Shown here: positions 1 through 8,711 of the stretch, one piece after another
How the letters are laid out: every line of letters begins with the position of its first letter
Position numbering within the stretch: the stretch's first letter is position 1
Assembly (NCBI RefSeq): GCF_000419525.1
Contig: NZ_ATTE01000001.1
Location: forward strand, 62,001-126,000
Source: Leucothrix mucor DSM 2157
Lineage (GTDB): Bacteria > Pseudomonadota > Gammaproteobacteria > Thiotrichales > Thiotrichaceae
Length of the DNA: 64,000 nt
Reading direction: 5' to 3'
Position numbers and translations under genes: made by a program
Notes under the pieces: model-generated
Database searches by the model: none
Told to the model about the DNA's origin: nothing
The model's input: only the letters and a program-made list of their open reading frames with translations

Positions 1-554
<554 letters not shown>

Positions 555-592
555 TTAAATAATGCAGGATTGTAGCGCGAAACGGTTATCGG

Positions 593-1135
593 CTAAACAG
601 TTTCTGAGCGCCAAAGGCCATTGTCGAGGCCATCAATAGTCCATGAGCCAACCCGATATCGGATTAGCCTTAGAGTGGGTAGACCTACTGCGGAAGTCAT
701 TCGGCGCACTTGTCGGTTGCGACCTTCGCTGATGGTGATTTCAATCCAATGATCCGGCACACTTTTGCGCTCTCTCACTGGTGGGGTACGCGGCCATAAG
801 ATGTGTGGTTCTGCCATAAGGCGTGCTTTGGCTGGGCGTGTCATACCGTCTTTAAGTAAAACGCCGTCGCGTAATTGCTGAAGTGCAGTCTCATCCGGTG
901 CACCCTCAACTTGCACCCAGTAACATTTCGACATCTTTTTTGCAGGGTTGGCGATGCGGTGCTGTAACTTGCCGTCATCAGTGAGCAGTAATAAACCTTC
1001 GCTGTCTTTATCTAGTCTTCCCGCAGGATAGCAGCCGGGAGCCTCGATAAAATCTGCTAAGCTGTTAACACCCTCTTCAGCGGTAAACTGAGAGAGAACC
1101 CCATAAGGTTTATTAAATAAAATCAGTTGTGCCAT
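593..1135 (-). CDS. rluE: 23S rRNA pseudouridine synthase, RluE/RsuA family
   Basis: Likely isomerises one uridine of 23S rRNA to pseudouridine (U2457 in E. coli RluE). The 180-residue protein has the RsuA/RluB/E/F catalytic domain without the N-terminal S4 domain, as in RluE. Visible motifs are [15 protein letters not shown] near the N-terminus, [17 protein letters not shown] around residues 40-56 (catalytic Asp in RLD), KCYWVQVEG, and [10 protein letters not shown] around residues 137-146. It starts at the ATG at 1133-1135, 10 bp downstream of a SPOR-domain gene on the same strand and about 65 bp upstream of gmk, so the three may be cotranscribed. The subfamily (RluE rather than RluF or RsuA) rests on the short length. 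Confidence 0.88.
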   Translation of the reverse strand: MAQLILFNKPYGVLSQFTAEEGVNSLADFIEAPGCYPAGRLDKDSEGLLLLTDDGKLQHRIANPAKKMSKCYWVQVEGAPDETALQQLRDGVLLKDGMTRPAKARLMAEPHILWPRTPPVRERKSVPDHWIEITISEGRNRQVRRMTSAVGLPTLRLIRYRVGSWTIDGLDNGLWRSETV

Positions 1136-1145
1136 GGTACTTGTC

Positions 1146-1529
1146 TCATAATTTCTTTTTCACAATGGCGTCTTTTAAAAAGCCATATTGTGGATACTGA
1201 TGAATAACTCGCAGCTTGGCGTTACTCGCCTTAAAGTGTGAGTTGAATGGGCCGATCTGTACTTGATAGAGGGAGGTGCCTTGTGAGTCATGGGTTTTTA
1301 CAAAGGCGGGAAAGCCATGCATCATTAAGGTGTTTTTTATGCCCTCTGCCTTCTCAGCGCTCTGGCTGGAAAGAAATTGCACAACGTGACTTTTCATCAA
1401 CTGCGGAGACAGTTTTGTTGAGGTATAAGGTGGGTTGGACTTTACGGTTTGCCAGTTAGCTTGTGTAGCAGAGTTAATAAGTAGTGACAGACATATGATT
1501 GCTGTTATTTTAAAAGGGATGTTATTCAT
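1146..1529 (-). CDS. Secreted SPOR-domain protein
   Basis: A 127-residue protein with an N-terminal hydrophobic signal ([17 protein letters not shown], residues about 8-24) followed by a C-terminal SPOR-like module. That module runs from about residue 46 ([20 protein letters not shown]) to the LYQVQIGPF motif at about 87-95 and the following helix. SPOR domains bind denuded septal peptidoglycan, so a periplasmic cell-division or envelope role is plausible, but nothing specific is shown. It lies 10 bp upstream of rluE on the same strand. A second small SPOR protein with a membrane anchor occurs at 16083-16718. Confidence 0.7.
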   Translation of the reverse strand: MNNIPFKITAIICLSLLINSATQANWQTVKSNPPYTSTKLSPQLMKSHVVQFLSSQSAEKAEGIKNTLMMHGFPAFVKTHDSQGTSLYQVQIGPFNSHFKASNAKLRVIHQYPQYGFLKDAIVKKKL

Positions 1530-1820
1530 CCGACTATTCCTCGAGATTACAACGGAAGTGGTCCGGCCTTTAATGGCTCTTTTTAGTGATCAGTGTAACA
1601 CTTGAACAGAGAAAGGTCGTTCAATCGTTAAGTTGAAGGCCTTTGCCTGATACTAATTTACCGCTAATAGGTTGCGATAGTTTTGTGCTATTTTTGCTTG
1701 ATAATAGTACGATGAGTATGTTTTTTTGGTAAGTTATATGGCTGTTTTACTGGTAATCTAGTCCTGTTGGTTGCGTAGGAGGCGATTGCTGACAATGTGC
1801 TATTTATAGCGGAATAGTTT

Positions 1821-1849
1821 TTGTTTGCATTTAAGGTTATATCTATAAA
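1821..1849 (+). promoter_or_regulatory. Candidate sigma70 promoter for the tandem TPR genes
   Basis: TTGTTT (1821-1826) and TATAAA (1844-1849) are separated by 17 bp in the 442-bp non-coding stretch 1530-1971. They point at the TPR gene starting at 1972 and would give a 5' leader of about 115 nt. I see no other clear element in this AT-rich gap. Confidence 0.45.
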
Positions 1850-1971
1850 ATAGCCGACATTAATAAACCAGCCACGGGCTTGTCGCGACGAATGATAAGC
1901 GTCTTTTCATGCCCCTCAGGCCTGCTGGTATTTTCTAATAAAAGAGCAGCGTTTAGCTGAAAAATCCGTCA

Positions 1972-3435
1972 ATGATGATAGATGAATTTCACTTGTCCAA
2001 AGAAATGGATTTTCTTTGTGCATCCAGTTGGTTTTCCAATAAGCCACAAATGAAGCGTTTGCTAAGCCACTTAGTGAGTCATGCGCTGAATAAAGATGAG
2101 AAGCCGTTTGATCAGCGTGCGATAGCCGTGGAAGGGTTGGGAAGAGGTTTTGATTTCGATCCGGCTGAAAACCCATTGGTGCGTATCGAAGTAGGGCGCT
2201 TAAGGCGTCTATTGAATGATTTTTACGTTACTAATCAAGAACGTCCATTTAGGATCACCATTCCACTACGTCAGTACCGACCAGAAATAATCCCATTATT
2301 ACCTGACTCCACCCCTAATCCAGCTTTACCAAGCTTGCAGTCATTGGTCGTAAAAGAAGAGCGTCTCTCTGTGCTGCTGCAGTTTTCTACTGAAGGCGGT
2401 GAAAGTGCTGAACTCTATTTATTGCGTCACCAGATTCGGATTGGCCTGACGCTTCAGCTTAAGCAGCTGGAAGAGATTAGGTTGATTATTGCGATACCTT
2501 CCGCAGCAGGAATGGTTGCCGCTAAAGCCGATATTGTTATAAAAGTAACATTAAGCACGGTGGAGCAGCAGTATCATGCTCAAGCGCAAGCCTCTTGGAT
2601 GGGCGAGGATAGGCCTTTTTTTGAGTCTAAGCTATCGCTGCCGTTGATATATGAGGCGCAGAGTCTGGAGCAAAAGCTACTGCATTGGGTTTCTGGTCTG
2701 TTTGATATTGAGATGGGTTTGGCTTGGGGGAAGTGGATTCAGGCAAATGGTGACTATCGCGACACCCCATACCCTAGTCTTGGTAAAGCCATTTTACTGT
2801 ACTTGAGTTTTCTTCGGGATGGTGGTGAGCGGTCATTCTTGGCAGCCTTAGCTGCAGCAAAGGCGGTTGTTGAGCACTATCAAAACCCCAGAATCGCTAA
2901 ATGTATTTTGGCAGACTTACATTATCAGGGAGTATTGCGTGGTTATGGTGTCGTCGAGCATTTGCTGGGATCGGGGCTAGGATATGCCGGAGAGGCGCTA
3001 CGTACTCATCCAGCCTGTCCCAGAATGCATATGACTTTAGCATCGCTTAGCTACTTCTTAGGTCAGGATAGTTTAGCTGAGCTGCAATTTCGCAATCCCG
3101 TCGAGAATGAGAATAGGATCTACTCGATTGGATTTCATCGAAATGTTTTAAAGAGCTTGGCTTTTGACTGGAAGCAAGGGTTTAAGAGCATTGATGAGTT
3201 AGTCGAGGCTTTTGATTATTACCCTGATTTATATCCGGTGATGGCTTATATCAATGTCTTTTTGGGGTCAGACCTACAGGCTAAGCAGTATTGGCGCTCA
3301 AAAGTGTTGAAGTTAGGCTCTGAGCGCAGTGTTCAGCAGTTCGTCAAGCTGATCCGAGACCCAGAGCAATTAGGTTGGGCCGGTGGGCGCGATGAGCTAG
3401 GTGCTCTGATGGCTGAAGATTTGGTTGCCAAGTGA
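1972..3435 (+). CDS. TPR-type protein with FDP-VRIE-RLRRLL N-terminal domain (paralogue 1)
   Basis: A 487-residue cytoplasmic protein with no signal peptide or membrane segment. Residues about 8-105 form a domain with the signature QRAIAVEGLGRGFDFDP, then NPLVRIEVGRLRRLLNDFY and an IPLRQYRP end. Proteins with this block, often mis-annotated as adenylate cyclases or plain TPR proteins, usually carry helical repeats behind it. Here the C-terminal half is helical and repeat-like (a TPR-like segment at about 270-470). I cannot assign a function; a signalling or regulatory role is inference. ATG occurs at 1972 and 1975 without a strong Shine-Dalgarno; an in-frame stop at 1954 bars earlier starts. 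It overlaps the next gene, a paralogue, by 4 bp (GTGA), implying translational coupling. Confidence 0.72.
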   Translation: MMIDEFHLSKEMDFLCASSWFSNKPQMKRLLSHLVSHALNKDEKPFDQRAIAVEGLGRGFDFDPAENPLVRIEVGRLRRLLNDFYVTNQERPFRITIPLRQYRPEIIPLLPDSTPNPALPSLQSLVVKEERLSVLLQFSTEGGESAELYLLRHQIRIGLTLQLKQLEEIRLIIAIPSAAGMVAAKADIVIKVTLSTVEQQYHAQAQASWMGEDRPFFESKLSLPLIYEAQSLEQKLLHWVSGLFDIEMGLAWGKWIQANGDYRDTPYPSLGKAILLYLSFLRDGGERSFLAALAAAKAVVEHYQNPRIAKCILADLHYQGVLRGYGVVEHLLGSGLGYAGEALRTHPACPRMHMTLASLSYFLGQDSLAELQFRNPVENENRIYSIGFHRNVLKSLAFDWKQGFKSIDELVEAFDYYPDLYPVMAYINVFLGSDLQAKQYWRSKVLKLGSERSVQQFVKLIRDPEQLGWAGGRDELGALMAEDLVAK

Positions 3436-4973
3436 TTACTGAGGATCGAGTTGAGCGAACACTGCGCTTAGTTAGCCAAAGTGACTTATTTCGTGAAAAG
3501 CTTCAAATGATTCGTCTGCTAGGCTACTTGTCCAGGCATAGTCGCAATGAGCGATCGACGGCTTTACAGCAGCGGGAAATTGCCATTAATTGCTTGGGAC
3601 GAAGTGAGACTTTTGACCCAAATAAAGACCCCATTGTTCGGATTGAAGCGGCAAGGCTAAGAAAGCTACTAGATACGTTTTACGAAACACCCGATGCTAA
3701 GCAAGCCTGCTGCCGTATCTTGATGCCATTAGGCGGTTATCGACTTGAATTTTCGGAGTATCTGAACCGACATCAGAGCACCGGCTTGAGCATGCTACTC
3801 ATTTGCCAAAGTCATGAAGGTGCTCCTAGGGCGCTAAGCCAGTTGGCTTTGGAAATACGTCAAACCTTGTCGTTGCGTCTTCCTCAGTTTGAGCACATTA
3901 ACTTAAGTGTTGATTTTTTGGAGCAGCATCAAGCTGTAGAGATGGGGGTCGCCCATCTATTGACGGACGAGGCACATGACTACATTCTCCGGATAGAAGT
4001 GGTTGACGACTTGGATCTTAATTTCTTGATTAGTAGTGTCCTGATTCATCGGGCGACACAAGAGATTATTTGGAGCCAATGCGCCGACTTGCCCAAGCAA
4101 TATAATGAGGCGGAAGCGGAAGGCTTTTATCGAGGTTTGATTGCTCCTGTAGCGGGGGATGCGTTTGGTGTAGTCGGGCAGCATTGGTCGGATCGGCATT
4201 GGAAGCTGGGTATTGAGCAAATTGATGCTCGATTTCAGGCATTCGTATGTTTAATTCAGGTCGTTAGATTTCCAACCCTTAAGAACTGCCAGCAGGCGGT
4301 TAATTTGCTTCAAGAGCACCTAAAGCAGAACCCTAATGATATTCACGCACACTTTTGCTATCTGTCGATGGGGTGTATTGGCGATATATTGAATTATAAA
4401 TTGGTGGATGGCGATTCAGGTAATCAACTGACCAAGTGTTTGAACCTGATGGCCTTTGCTCCAGATCATGCTGGTATCGTCGCCCTGCTGGGATTCTGTT
4501 ACTTCAAGTCGGGAGATAACGAGAAAGCATCTTTGTATTTAGTGGATGCAATGCGCTTATGTCCTGACAGTGGTTTGCTGAAATTTATGTACAGTGCCTT
4601 TTGTTTACAAGAGGGGTGTGCAGCTGAAGGGATTGAGCTGATTAATGAGCTGTTGCAATACAATGAAAACCCGCCCGCGCTGTACTATATTCCTCTGTTT
4701 TTCTCGCACATCGGTGCAGGACGCTTATCAGAGGCTGCTTTTTTAGCGACAAAGGTTGTTAATGTCGATGGTCTCAGTGACTTGTCTGAGTTGCTCATCG
4801 CGATTGAGGTTGGCAGTGTAAAGTTTGACTCTGGAAGTTTGAGGCAGGGAGTAAAGCAGGGTGATACCAATCATCAGATACTTCCTGACTGGATAGAAAG
4901 TGATCTACTGAATAAATACCCTGATATGAAGCAGAAAGTTAAGGGCTTACTAATGATGCGACAGAGCTTGTAA
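3432..4973 (+). CDS. TPR-type protein with FDP-VRIE-RLRKLL N-terminal domain (paralogue 2)
   Basis: A 513-residue cytoplasmic protein paralogous to the upstream gene. The N-terminal domain (about 1-110) keeps the same signature: QQREIAINCLGRSETFDP, DPIVRIEAARLRKLLDTFY, then a MPLGGYRLEF end. The C-terminal part (about 290-460) looks like tetratricopeptide helices, for example the segments around AFAPDHAGIVALLGFCYFKS and LKFMYSAFCLQEG. It starts with GTG at 3432 inside the stop of its neighbour. The two genes are therefore probably coexpressed and may form a heteromer. The middle part (about 115-270) is divergent between the paralogues. Function is unknown; I see no classical helix-turn-helix or catalytic motif. 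Confidence 0.72.
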   Translation: MITEDRVERTLRLVSQSDLFREKLQMIRLLGYLSRHSRNERSTALQQREIAINCLGRSETFDPNKDPIVRIEAARLRKLLDTFYETPDAKQACCRILMPLGGYRLEFSEYLNRHQSTGLSMLLICQSHEGAPRALSQLALEIRQTLSLRLPQFEHINLSVDFLEQHQAVEMGVAHLLTDEAHDYILRIEVVDDLDLNFLISSVLIHRATQEIIWSQCADLPKQYNEAEAEGFYRGLIAPVAGDAFGVVGQHWSDRHWKLGIEQIDARFQAFVCLIQVVRFPTLKNCQQAVNLLQEHLKQNPNDIHAHFCYLSMGCIGDILNYKLVDGDSGNQLTKCLNLMAFAPDHAGIVALLGFCYFKSGDNEKASLYLVDAMRLCPDSGLLKFMYSAFCLQEGCAAEGIELINELLQYNENPPALYYIPLFFSHIGAGRLSEAAFLATKVVNVDGLSDLSELLIAIEVGSVKFDSGSLRQGVKQGDTNHQILPDWIESDLLNKYPDMKQKVKGLLMMRQSL

Positions 4974-4994
4974 GTAGATTACAGGCTCTGTCGC
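4958..4994. terminator. 10-bp hairpin between convergent genes
   Basis: GCGACAGAGC (4958-4967) and GCTCTGTCGC (4985-4994) form a perfect inverted repeat that includes the last codons of the plus-strand TPR gene. There is no T-run on either side, so this is only a possible factor-dependent end or a stabilising 3' hairpin. Confidence 0.35.
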
Positions 4995-5002
4995 TCAGCA
5001 AA

Positions 5003-6340
5003 TTAAATCACAAATGGTTGACGGTAAGTGTTAATTCTCACAGTCCAGCCGCGCATCCAACGGTTTTCATTGCGAGCAGGGTTCGAGTTATTAACACGAC
5101 GCTGCAAAGTTTGAATCGCTGAGTCTGCAAAGTTGTTCAGTGCCATTTGGCCTGGTTGGCTAGGGCGCATATTTTCCAGAACCTGTAACAAGCCCCAGTT
5201 TTGTCCTTTATAACCACCACTGCGATTCAGGCCTTCACCTTTAAAGTTCACGTAATCAATTAATGCATACCAGCCACCACGTGTGTTAGCCACGGCGTTT
5301 AGGTTTTGTGCCACAAGCGGGCGCAAATGTGGTGGTGCGGTTTTAACCAGTTTTGGCATTGCACGTTTTGCACGCTCAAAGATATAGCTAGCTTGCAAAT
5401 CACGTGTTTGATACAGCAAGTTTTGGAAGTCTTTGATCTGAGCTGAGGCTTTGGCATTGCCCAGTTCACCTTTAGTGCGCCATGGTGCTCCCTGATGACG
5501 AGCTCTCTGAACCCATACTGGCAAGTTGACGCCATTTGCTTTCAAATGATCCAGCAAGCCGGGGAAGGTATTTCCATAGCGAGTTCTGCGGCCAGCTGGG
5601 TACCAAGTGAAATGGCCAATACCCATTGAGGCAAAGTTCTCACCATCATTCCAATGCACCAACTTATTGATGTCACCACCGCTCTCATTTAGGAAAATTT
5701 TGTCACCGATTGCACGCATTTCAGCCTGAGATAAGCCTGAAATACCGGTGTTTCTGCTTTGTGGTGCCTGTTGTGGACGCTGCTGTAATAGCATCGCGTA
5801 TTGCTGTGCCTGTTGGCGCGCCGCTAGTTGCTGTTGTTGAGCACGTTGTTGGGCCTGCTGTTGTGCAAGCTGCTGAGCTTGTTGCTGGGCTCTTTGTTGT
5901 GCAATCTGGCGAGCCTGTTGCTGCTGCCAAACATTGCGGGCGTGTTGTTTTTGCTGAATTTGTGCTTGTGCCTGAGCCGCTAACTGCATCGTGCGATTTT
6001 GCTCGGCGGCCTGCTTCTGTGCTTGCTGTTGAGCTTGCCAATTACGGTGATACATCTGGCGTTGCTGTTCTTTTTGGCGGGCTGCTGCAGCCGTTTGTTG
6101 CTGTTTTTTGAGTTGCTGCTGTTTAGCATAACTGTTTGATGCGGTATTGATTTTCGATTGCGCCGCCTGAGCTTGCGGCGCATTCTGCCTTGTTGCATAG
6201 CGTGGTTTAGATGATTTAGTAACCTGCTTGGCTGCCGGTTTTACACTGCTATAGGCTTTCGTATTACGTGGCTGATTGCTGCAGGCAGAAAGGCCAAACA
6301 GCGCAATAAGCGATAAGCTGATCAAGGCTTTATTATTCAT
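5003..6340 (-). CDS. Q/A-rich lipoprotein with C-terminal lysozyme-like domain
   Basis: A 445-residue predicted lipoprotein. The signal ends in a lipobox (LFGLSAC, Cys at about 20) followed by Ser, which in gammaproteobacteria favours Lol transport to the outer membrane. Residues about 50-190 are extremely rich in Gln and Ala, low complexity and probably a long helix or coiled coil. The C-terminal part (about 205-445) begins IGDKIFLNESGGDINKLVHW and continues SMGIGHFTWYPAG. The Glu in NESGG followed by GIGHF resembles lysozyme-like folds with a catalytic Glu, so a peptidoglycan-acting role is plausible but unproven. It is convergent with the TPR pair. No strong ribosome-binding site precedes the ATG at 6338-6340. 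Confidence 0.65.
   Translation of the reverse strand: MNNKALISLSLIALFGLSACSNQPRNTKAYSSVKPAAKQVTKSSKPRYATRQNAPQAQAAQSKINTASNSYAKQQQLKKQQQTAAAARQKEQQRQMYHRNWQAQQQAQKQAAEQNRTMQLAAQAQAQIQQKQHARNVWQQQQARQIAQQRAQQQAQQLAQQQAQQRAQQQQLAARQQAQQYAMLLQQRPQQAPQSRNTGISGLSQAEMRAIGDKIFLNESGGDINKLVHWNDGENFASMGIGHFTWYPAGRRTRYGNTFPGLLDHLKANGVNLPVWVQRARHQGAPWRTKGELGNAKASAQIKDFQNLLYQTRDLQASYIFERAKRAMPKLVKTAPPHLRPLVAQNLNAVANTRGGWYALIDYVNFKGEGLNRSGGYKGQNWGLLQVLENMRPSQPGQMALNNFADSAIQTLQRRVNNSNPARNENRWMRGWTVRINTYRQPFVI
5770..6190 (-). repeat. Q/A-codon low-complexity tract inside the lipoprotein gene
   Basis: Dense CAG/CAA/GCN codons (seen as TTGCTG, TTGTTG and similar on the plus strand) encode the Gln/Ala-rich segment. 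The codons are mixed rather than a pure triplet array, so it is a degenerate repeat, but a likely place for length variation between strains. Confidence 0.75.
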
Positions 6341-6401
6341 ATTTTTATTGCCATTTTGTGTAGTTATTATTTTTTTTATGGGAATCTGAACCCGAGATTT
6401 T

Positions 6402-6998
6402 TTACGTTCCCCTTATGCGCCACCAGATTCTTTCCAGGAATAGTAGCGTAACGATGACCGCGTAGATGAGCGGTTCTGTCGTGTCAGATTTAACCAGCAA
6501 CCAAAAGTGTAGCACGCTGAATATGACTGTAGGATAAACGAGTAAGTGAATTAATCCCCAAATCTTGCCCAGTTGTCGCATTTGAGCGCGGGTAGAGGTC
6601 ATAACAAGCGGAATCAGGAATACGAAAGCAGCAAAGCCAAATGTGATAAACGGGCGATCAATAACGTCTTCGATGAGAAATTCAAGTACAAAGCTGAGGT
6701 CGAACCAGAAGTAGCAAATAAAGTGCAAGCTGGTGTAGTAGAAGGTAAATAAGCCGAACATGCGGCGTAATGAAAGCAGTTGGGGCCAGTCTAATAAGCG
6801 ACGAATTGGCGAAATCATTAGTCCCATGACCAATATACGCAGCGCCCAGTCTCCAGTAATCCGTAGAATGGCTTCGGGTGGGTTTGCACCCAAAGTGTTG
6901 GTATAGACTCCCCAAATAATGCTGACAACCGGCAGCATCAATAGCAAAAAGGCTATCGGTGCTAAGATGTTCTCGAAGATTTTTTCTTTGATTTGCAC
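6402..6998 (-). CDS. msrQ: MsrQ, heme-binding membrane subunit of the MsrPQ methionine sulfoxide reductase
   Basis: An inner-membrane b-type heme protein that passes electrons to periplasmic MsrP, which repairs oxidised methionines. The protein is almost all hydrophobic helices with conserved histidines, for example in TFYYTSLHFICYFWFDL and the GLIHLLVYPTVIFSVLHFWL region, typical of the ferric-reductase-like fold of YedZ/MsrQ. The open frame extends upstream into msrP; I place the start at the GTG at 6996-6998, giving 198 residues (E. coli 211) and a start 7 bp after the msrP stop. An upstream ATG inside msrP is less likely. It forms an operon with msrP. Confidence 0.88.
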   Translation of the reverse strand: MQIKEKIFENILAPIAFLLLMLPVVSIIWGVYTNTLGANPPEAILRITGDWALRILVMGLMISPIRRLLDWPQLLSLRRMFGLFTFYYTSLHFICYFWFDLSFVLEFLIEDVIDRPFITFGFAAFVFLIPLVMTSTRAQMRQLGKIWGLIHLLVYPTVIFSVLHFWLLVKSDTTEPLIYAVIVTLLFLERIWWRIRGT

Positions 6999-7005
6999 GG
7001 TGTGA

Positions 7006-7938
7006 TTAGAAGTAGCGTGCCAAGTCCATTCCGGTATACATTCCGGCGACCTGCTCAGCATAACCATTAAACATTTCTGTTTTACGCTTTCTAAACTCCC
7101 CAATGCGGCGCTCTCTGCTTTGGCTCCAGCGAGGGTGTGGTACTTCCGGATTTACATTGGCATAAAAGCCGTACTCTGTTGGCGATGACATCTGCCAGGA
7201 ATTCAGTGGCTGCGTTTCGCTAAACACAATGCGCACAATGCTTTTGATACTTTTAAAGCCGTATTTCCATGGCACGACTAAGCGTAGCGGCGCGCCGTTC
7301 TGGTTGAGTAACTCTTTGCCATACAGTCCGGTGGAAAAGAGTGTCAGCGGGTTCATTGCCTCATCCATTCTCAGGCCTTCCATGTAGGGCCATTCCAGCT
7401 CATCAGTGCGCTGTCCGGGCATGACGTCAGGATCGTAAAGTGTTTCAAAGCCAACGTATTTGGCATTGGAGTTTGGCTTCATACGTTTGATTAATTCCGC
7501 TAGCGGGAAGCCCATCCAAGGAATAACCATCGACCAGCCTTCGACACAGCGTAGTCGGTAAATTCGCTCTTCAATGGTGACTGATTTGAGAAGGTCTTCT
7601 AGAAGGTAAGTGCCGGGATTATCGCATTCGCCGTCGATATCAATTGTCCACGGTGTTGTGATCATTGATTTGGCGTGCTTGGCAGGATCTTTCTTGGAGG
7701 TTCCGAATTCGTAAAAATTACAGTAACTTGTGATGTCTTTGTATTTAGTGAGCTTGTCGCCAGGCATTATTATTGGTGTGGGATTCTCGGCTTTGGCGCT
7801 GAGGTGGTGGGTGGCAAGGCCGGTTGTCGCAATAATGCCAACTCCCGCAGCAGTTTTCATGAAGCGCCGACGGTCTTTATAGATTTCGTAATCGGTTACA
7901 TCATTCTCGGTAAGATCATTTTTTTTGGAAAAATGCAT
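7006..7938 (-). CDS. msrP: MsrP, periplasmic molybdopterin methionine sulfoxide reductase
   Basis: Reduces free and protein-bound methionine sulfoxide in the periplasm using a Mo-molybdopterin cofactor. A twin-arginine signal is visible at about residues 22-30 (DRRRFMKTAAG), so export is folded and via Tat. The oxidoreductase domain contains RCVEGWSMVIPWMGFPL, whose Cys ligates molybdenum, and PLRLVVPWKYGFKSIKSI. I chose the ATG at 7936-7938 (MHFSKKNDL), preceded by a G-rich Shine-Dalgarno-like GGGGG, rather than a start 51 bp upstream. That gives 310 residues, close to E. coli MsrP (334). msrQ follows immediately. Confidence 0.92.
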   Translation of the reverse strand: MHFSKKNDLTENDVTDYEIYKDRRRFMKTAAGVGIIATTGLATHHLSAKAENPTPIIMPGDKLTKYKDITSYCNFYEFGTSKKDPAKHAKSMITTPWTIDIDGECDNPGTYLLEDLLKSVTIEERIYRLRCVEGWSMVIPWMGFPLAELIKRMKPNSNAKYVGFETLYDPDVMPGQRTDELEWPYMEGLRMDEAMNPLTLFSTGLYGKELLNQNGAPLRLVVPWKYGFKSIKSIVRIVFSETQPLNSWQMSSPTEYGFYANVNPEVPHPRWSQSRERRIGEFRKRKTEMFNGYAEQVAGMYTGMDLARYF

Positions 7939-8087
7939 AATTTGCCCCCGGGTATGCAGTCTCAGCTCGGGATCGAGAAATCCCAGCAATCGAATATACC
8001 GCGTTATTGATTTACAGCAGCTTAAGTGGTCTTTTAGTTATTATGCTTAGGCTTACGTTTACACGATTCAATATGAATGCGCCTTAA

Positions 8088-8160
8088 GCTCGCCACTATG
8101 TTTATCGTTATAGTGGCGAGCCTTTGGTTTTGACACATGATGGAGTGTGGTGTTCCATCA
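8088..8160 (-). terminator. Two hairpins between lspA and msrP
   Basis: A perfect 12-bp stem (GCTCGCCACTAT at 8088-8099 with ATAGTGGCGAGC at 8110-8121) and a 7-bp stem (TGATGGA 8138-8144 with TCCATCA 8154-8160) lie after the lspA stop and upstream of msrP. Neither has a good U-tract on the minus strand. They probably mark the end of the ileS-lspA transcript or an RNA boundary. Confidence 0.5.
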
Positions 8161-8180
8161 TTTTACTTTTTTATAGTCGA

Positions 8181-8711
8181 TCAGGTTTTTGGTGAGTCTT
8201 CGTTACTGGCATCAGTATCCGGTAGGAACAGGCTCATTACCACCAGCAAAATCGCGCCCAGAGTAATGGCAATATCTGCGATATTAAAGATCGCAAAATG
8301 GCCGTTATTCAAGAAGAACAGATCCATATCAACATAGAGGTCGATAAAGTCAGTTACCCGTCCGCTGATCAAGCGGTCTATGCCGTTACCGAGTGCGCCA
8401 CCTAAAACCAGCGCTAGCGCAATGGCTGTCCAGCGCTCGGAACGATCCAGCTTCTTCAACCAGTACAGAATGTACGCACTCACCAAAAATGACAGCACGA
8501 CAAAGAACCAGCGCTGCCAGCCACCTTGGTCACCCAAGAAGCTAAATGCAGCGCCGTAGTTATAAGCCAGTGTCATATTCAGGTGAGGGATGACCGCAAT
8601 AGGAGTGCCCATATCGAGGTTCGCGACAGCGACCCACTTGGTGAGCTGGTCCAGAATCACGGTCACAATGGAAATCCATACCCACTTAAGCACAGTGTCG
8701 TACCTCACCAT
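8181..8711 (-). CDS. lspA: Lipoprotein signal peptidase (signal peptidase II)
   Basis: An inner-membrane aspartyl protease that removes signal peptides from diacylglyceryl-modified prolipoproteins. The 176-residue protein has four hydrophobic segments and the family motifs VILDQLTKW (N-terminal), [30 protein letters not shown] and [12 protein letters not shown]. The last two carry the catalytic aspartates (NGIDR and IAD). The ATG at 8709-8711 is chosen; GTG codons at 8717 and 8714 are alternatives. The start lies inside the 3' end of ileS (26-bp overlap), the widely conserved ileS-lspA arrangement, so expression is probably coupled. Confidence 0.95.
   Translation of the reverse strand: MVRYDTVLKWVWISIVTVILDQLTKWVAVANLDMGTPIAVIPHLNMTLAYNYGAAFSFLGDQGGWQRWFFVVLSFLVSAYILYWLKKLDRSERWTAIALALVLGGALGNGIDRLISGRVTDFIDLYVDMDLFFLNNGHFAIFNIADIAITLGAILLVVMSLFLPDTDASNEDSPKT

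Noticed and set aside
1530-1971. Possible small RNA or gene between the SPOR gene and the TPR pair
   Set aside because: Only a promoter-like pair is visible; no stable stem with T-run and no coding pattern.
5721-6198. Long open frames on both strands in the Q/A-rich tract (5710-6111 plus, 5721-6041 and 5980-6198 minus)
   Set aside because: They arise from the CAG/GCN codon bias of the lipoprotein gene, are low complexity and lack ribosome sites or homology.
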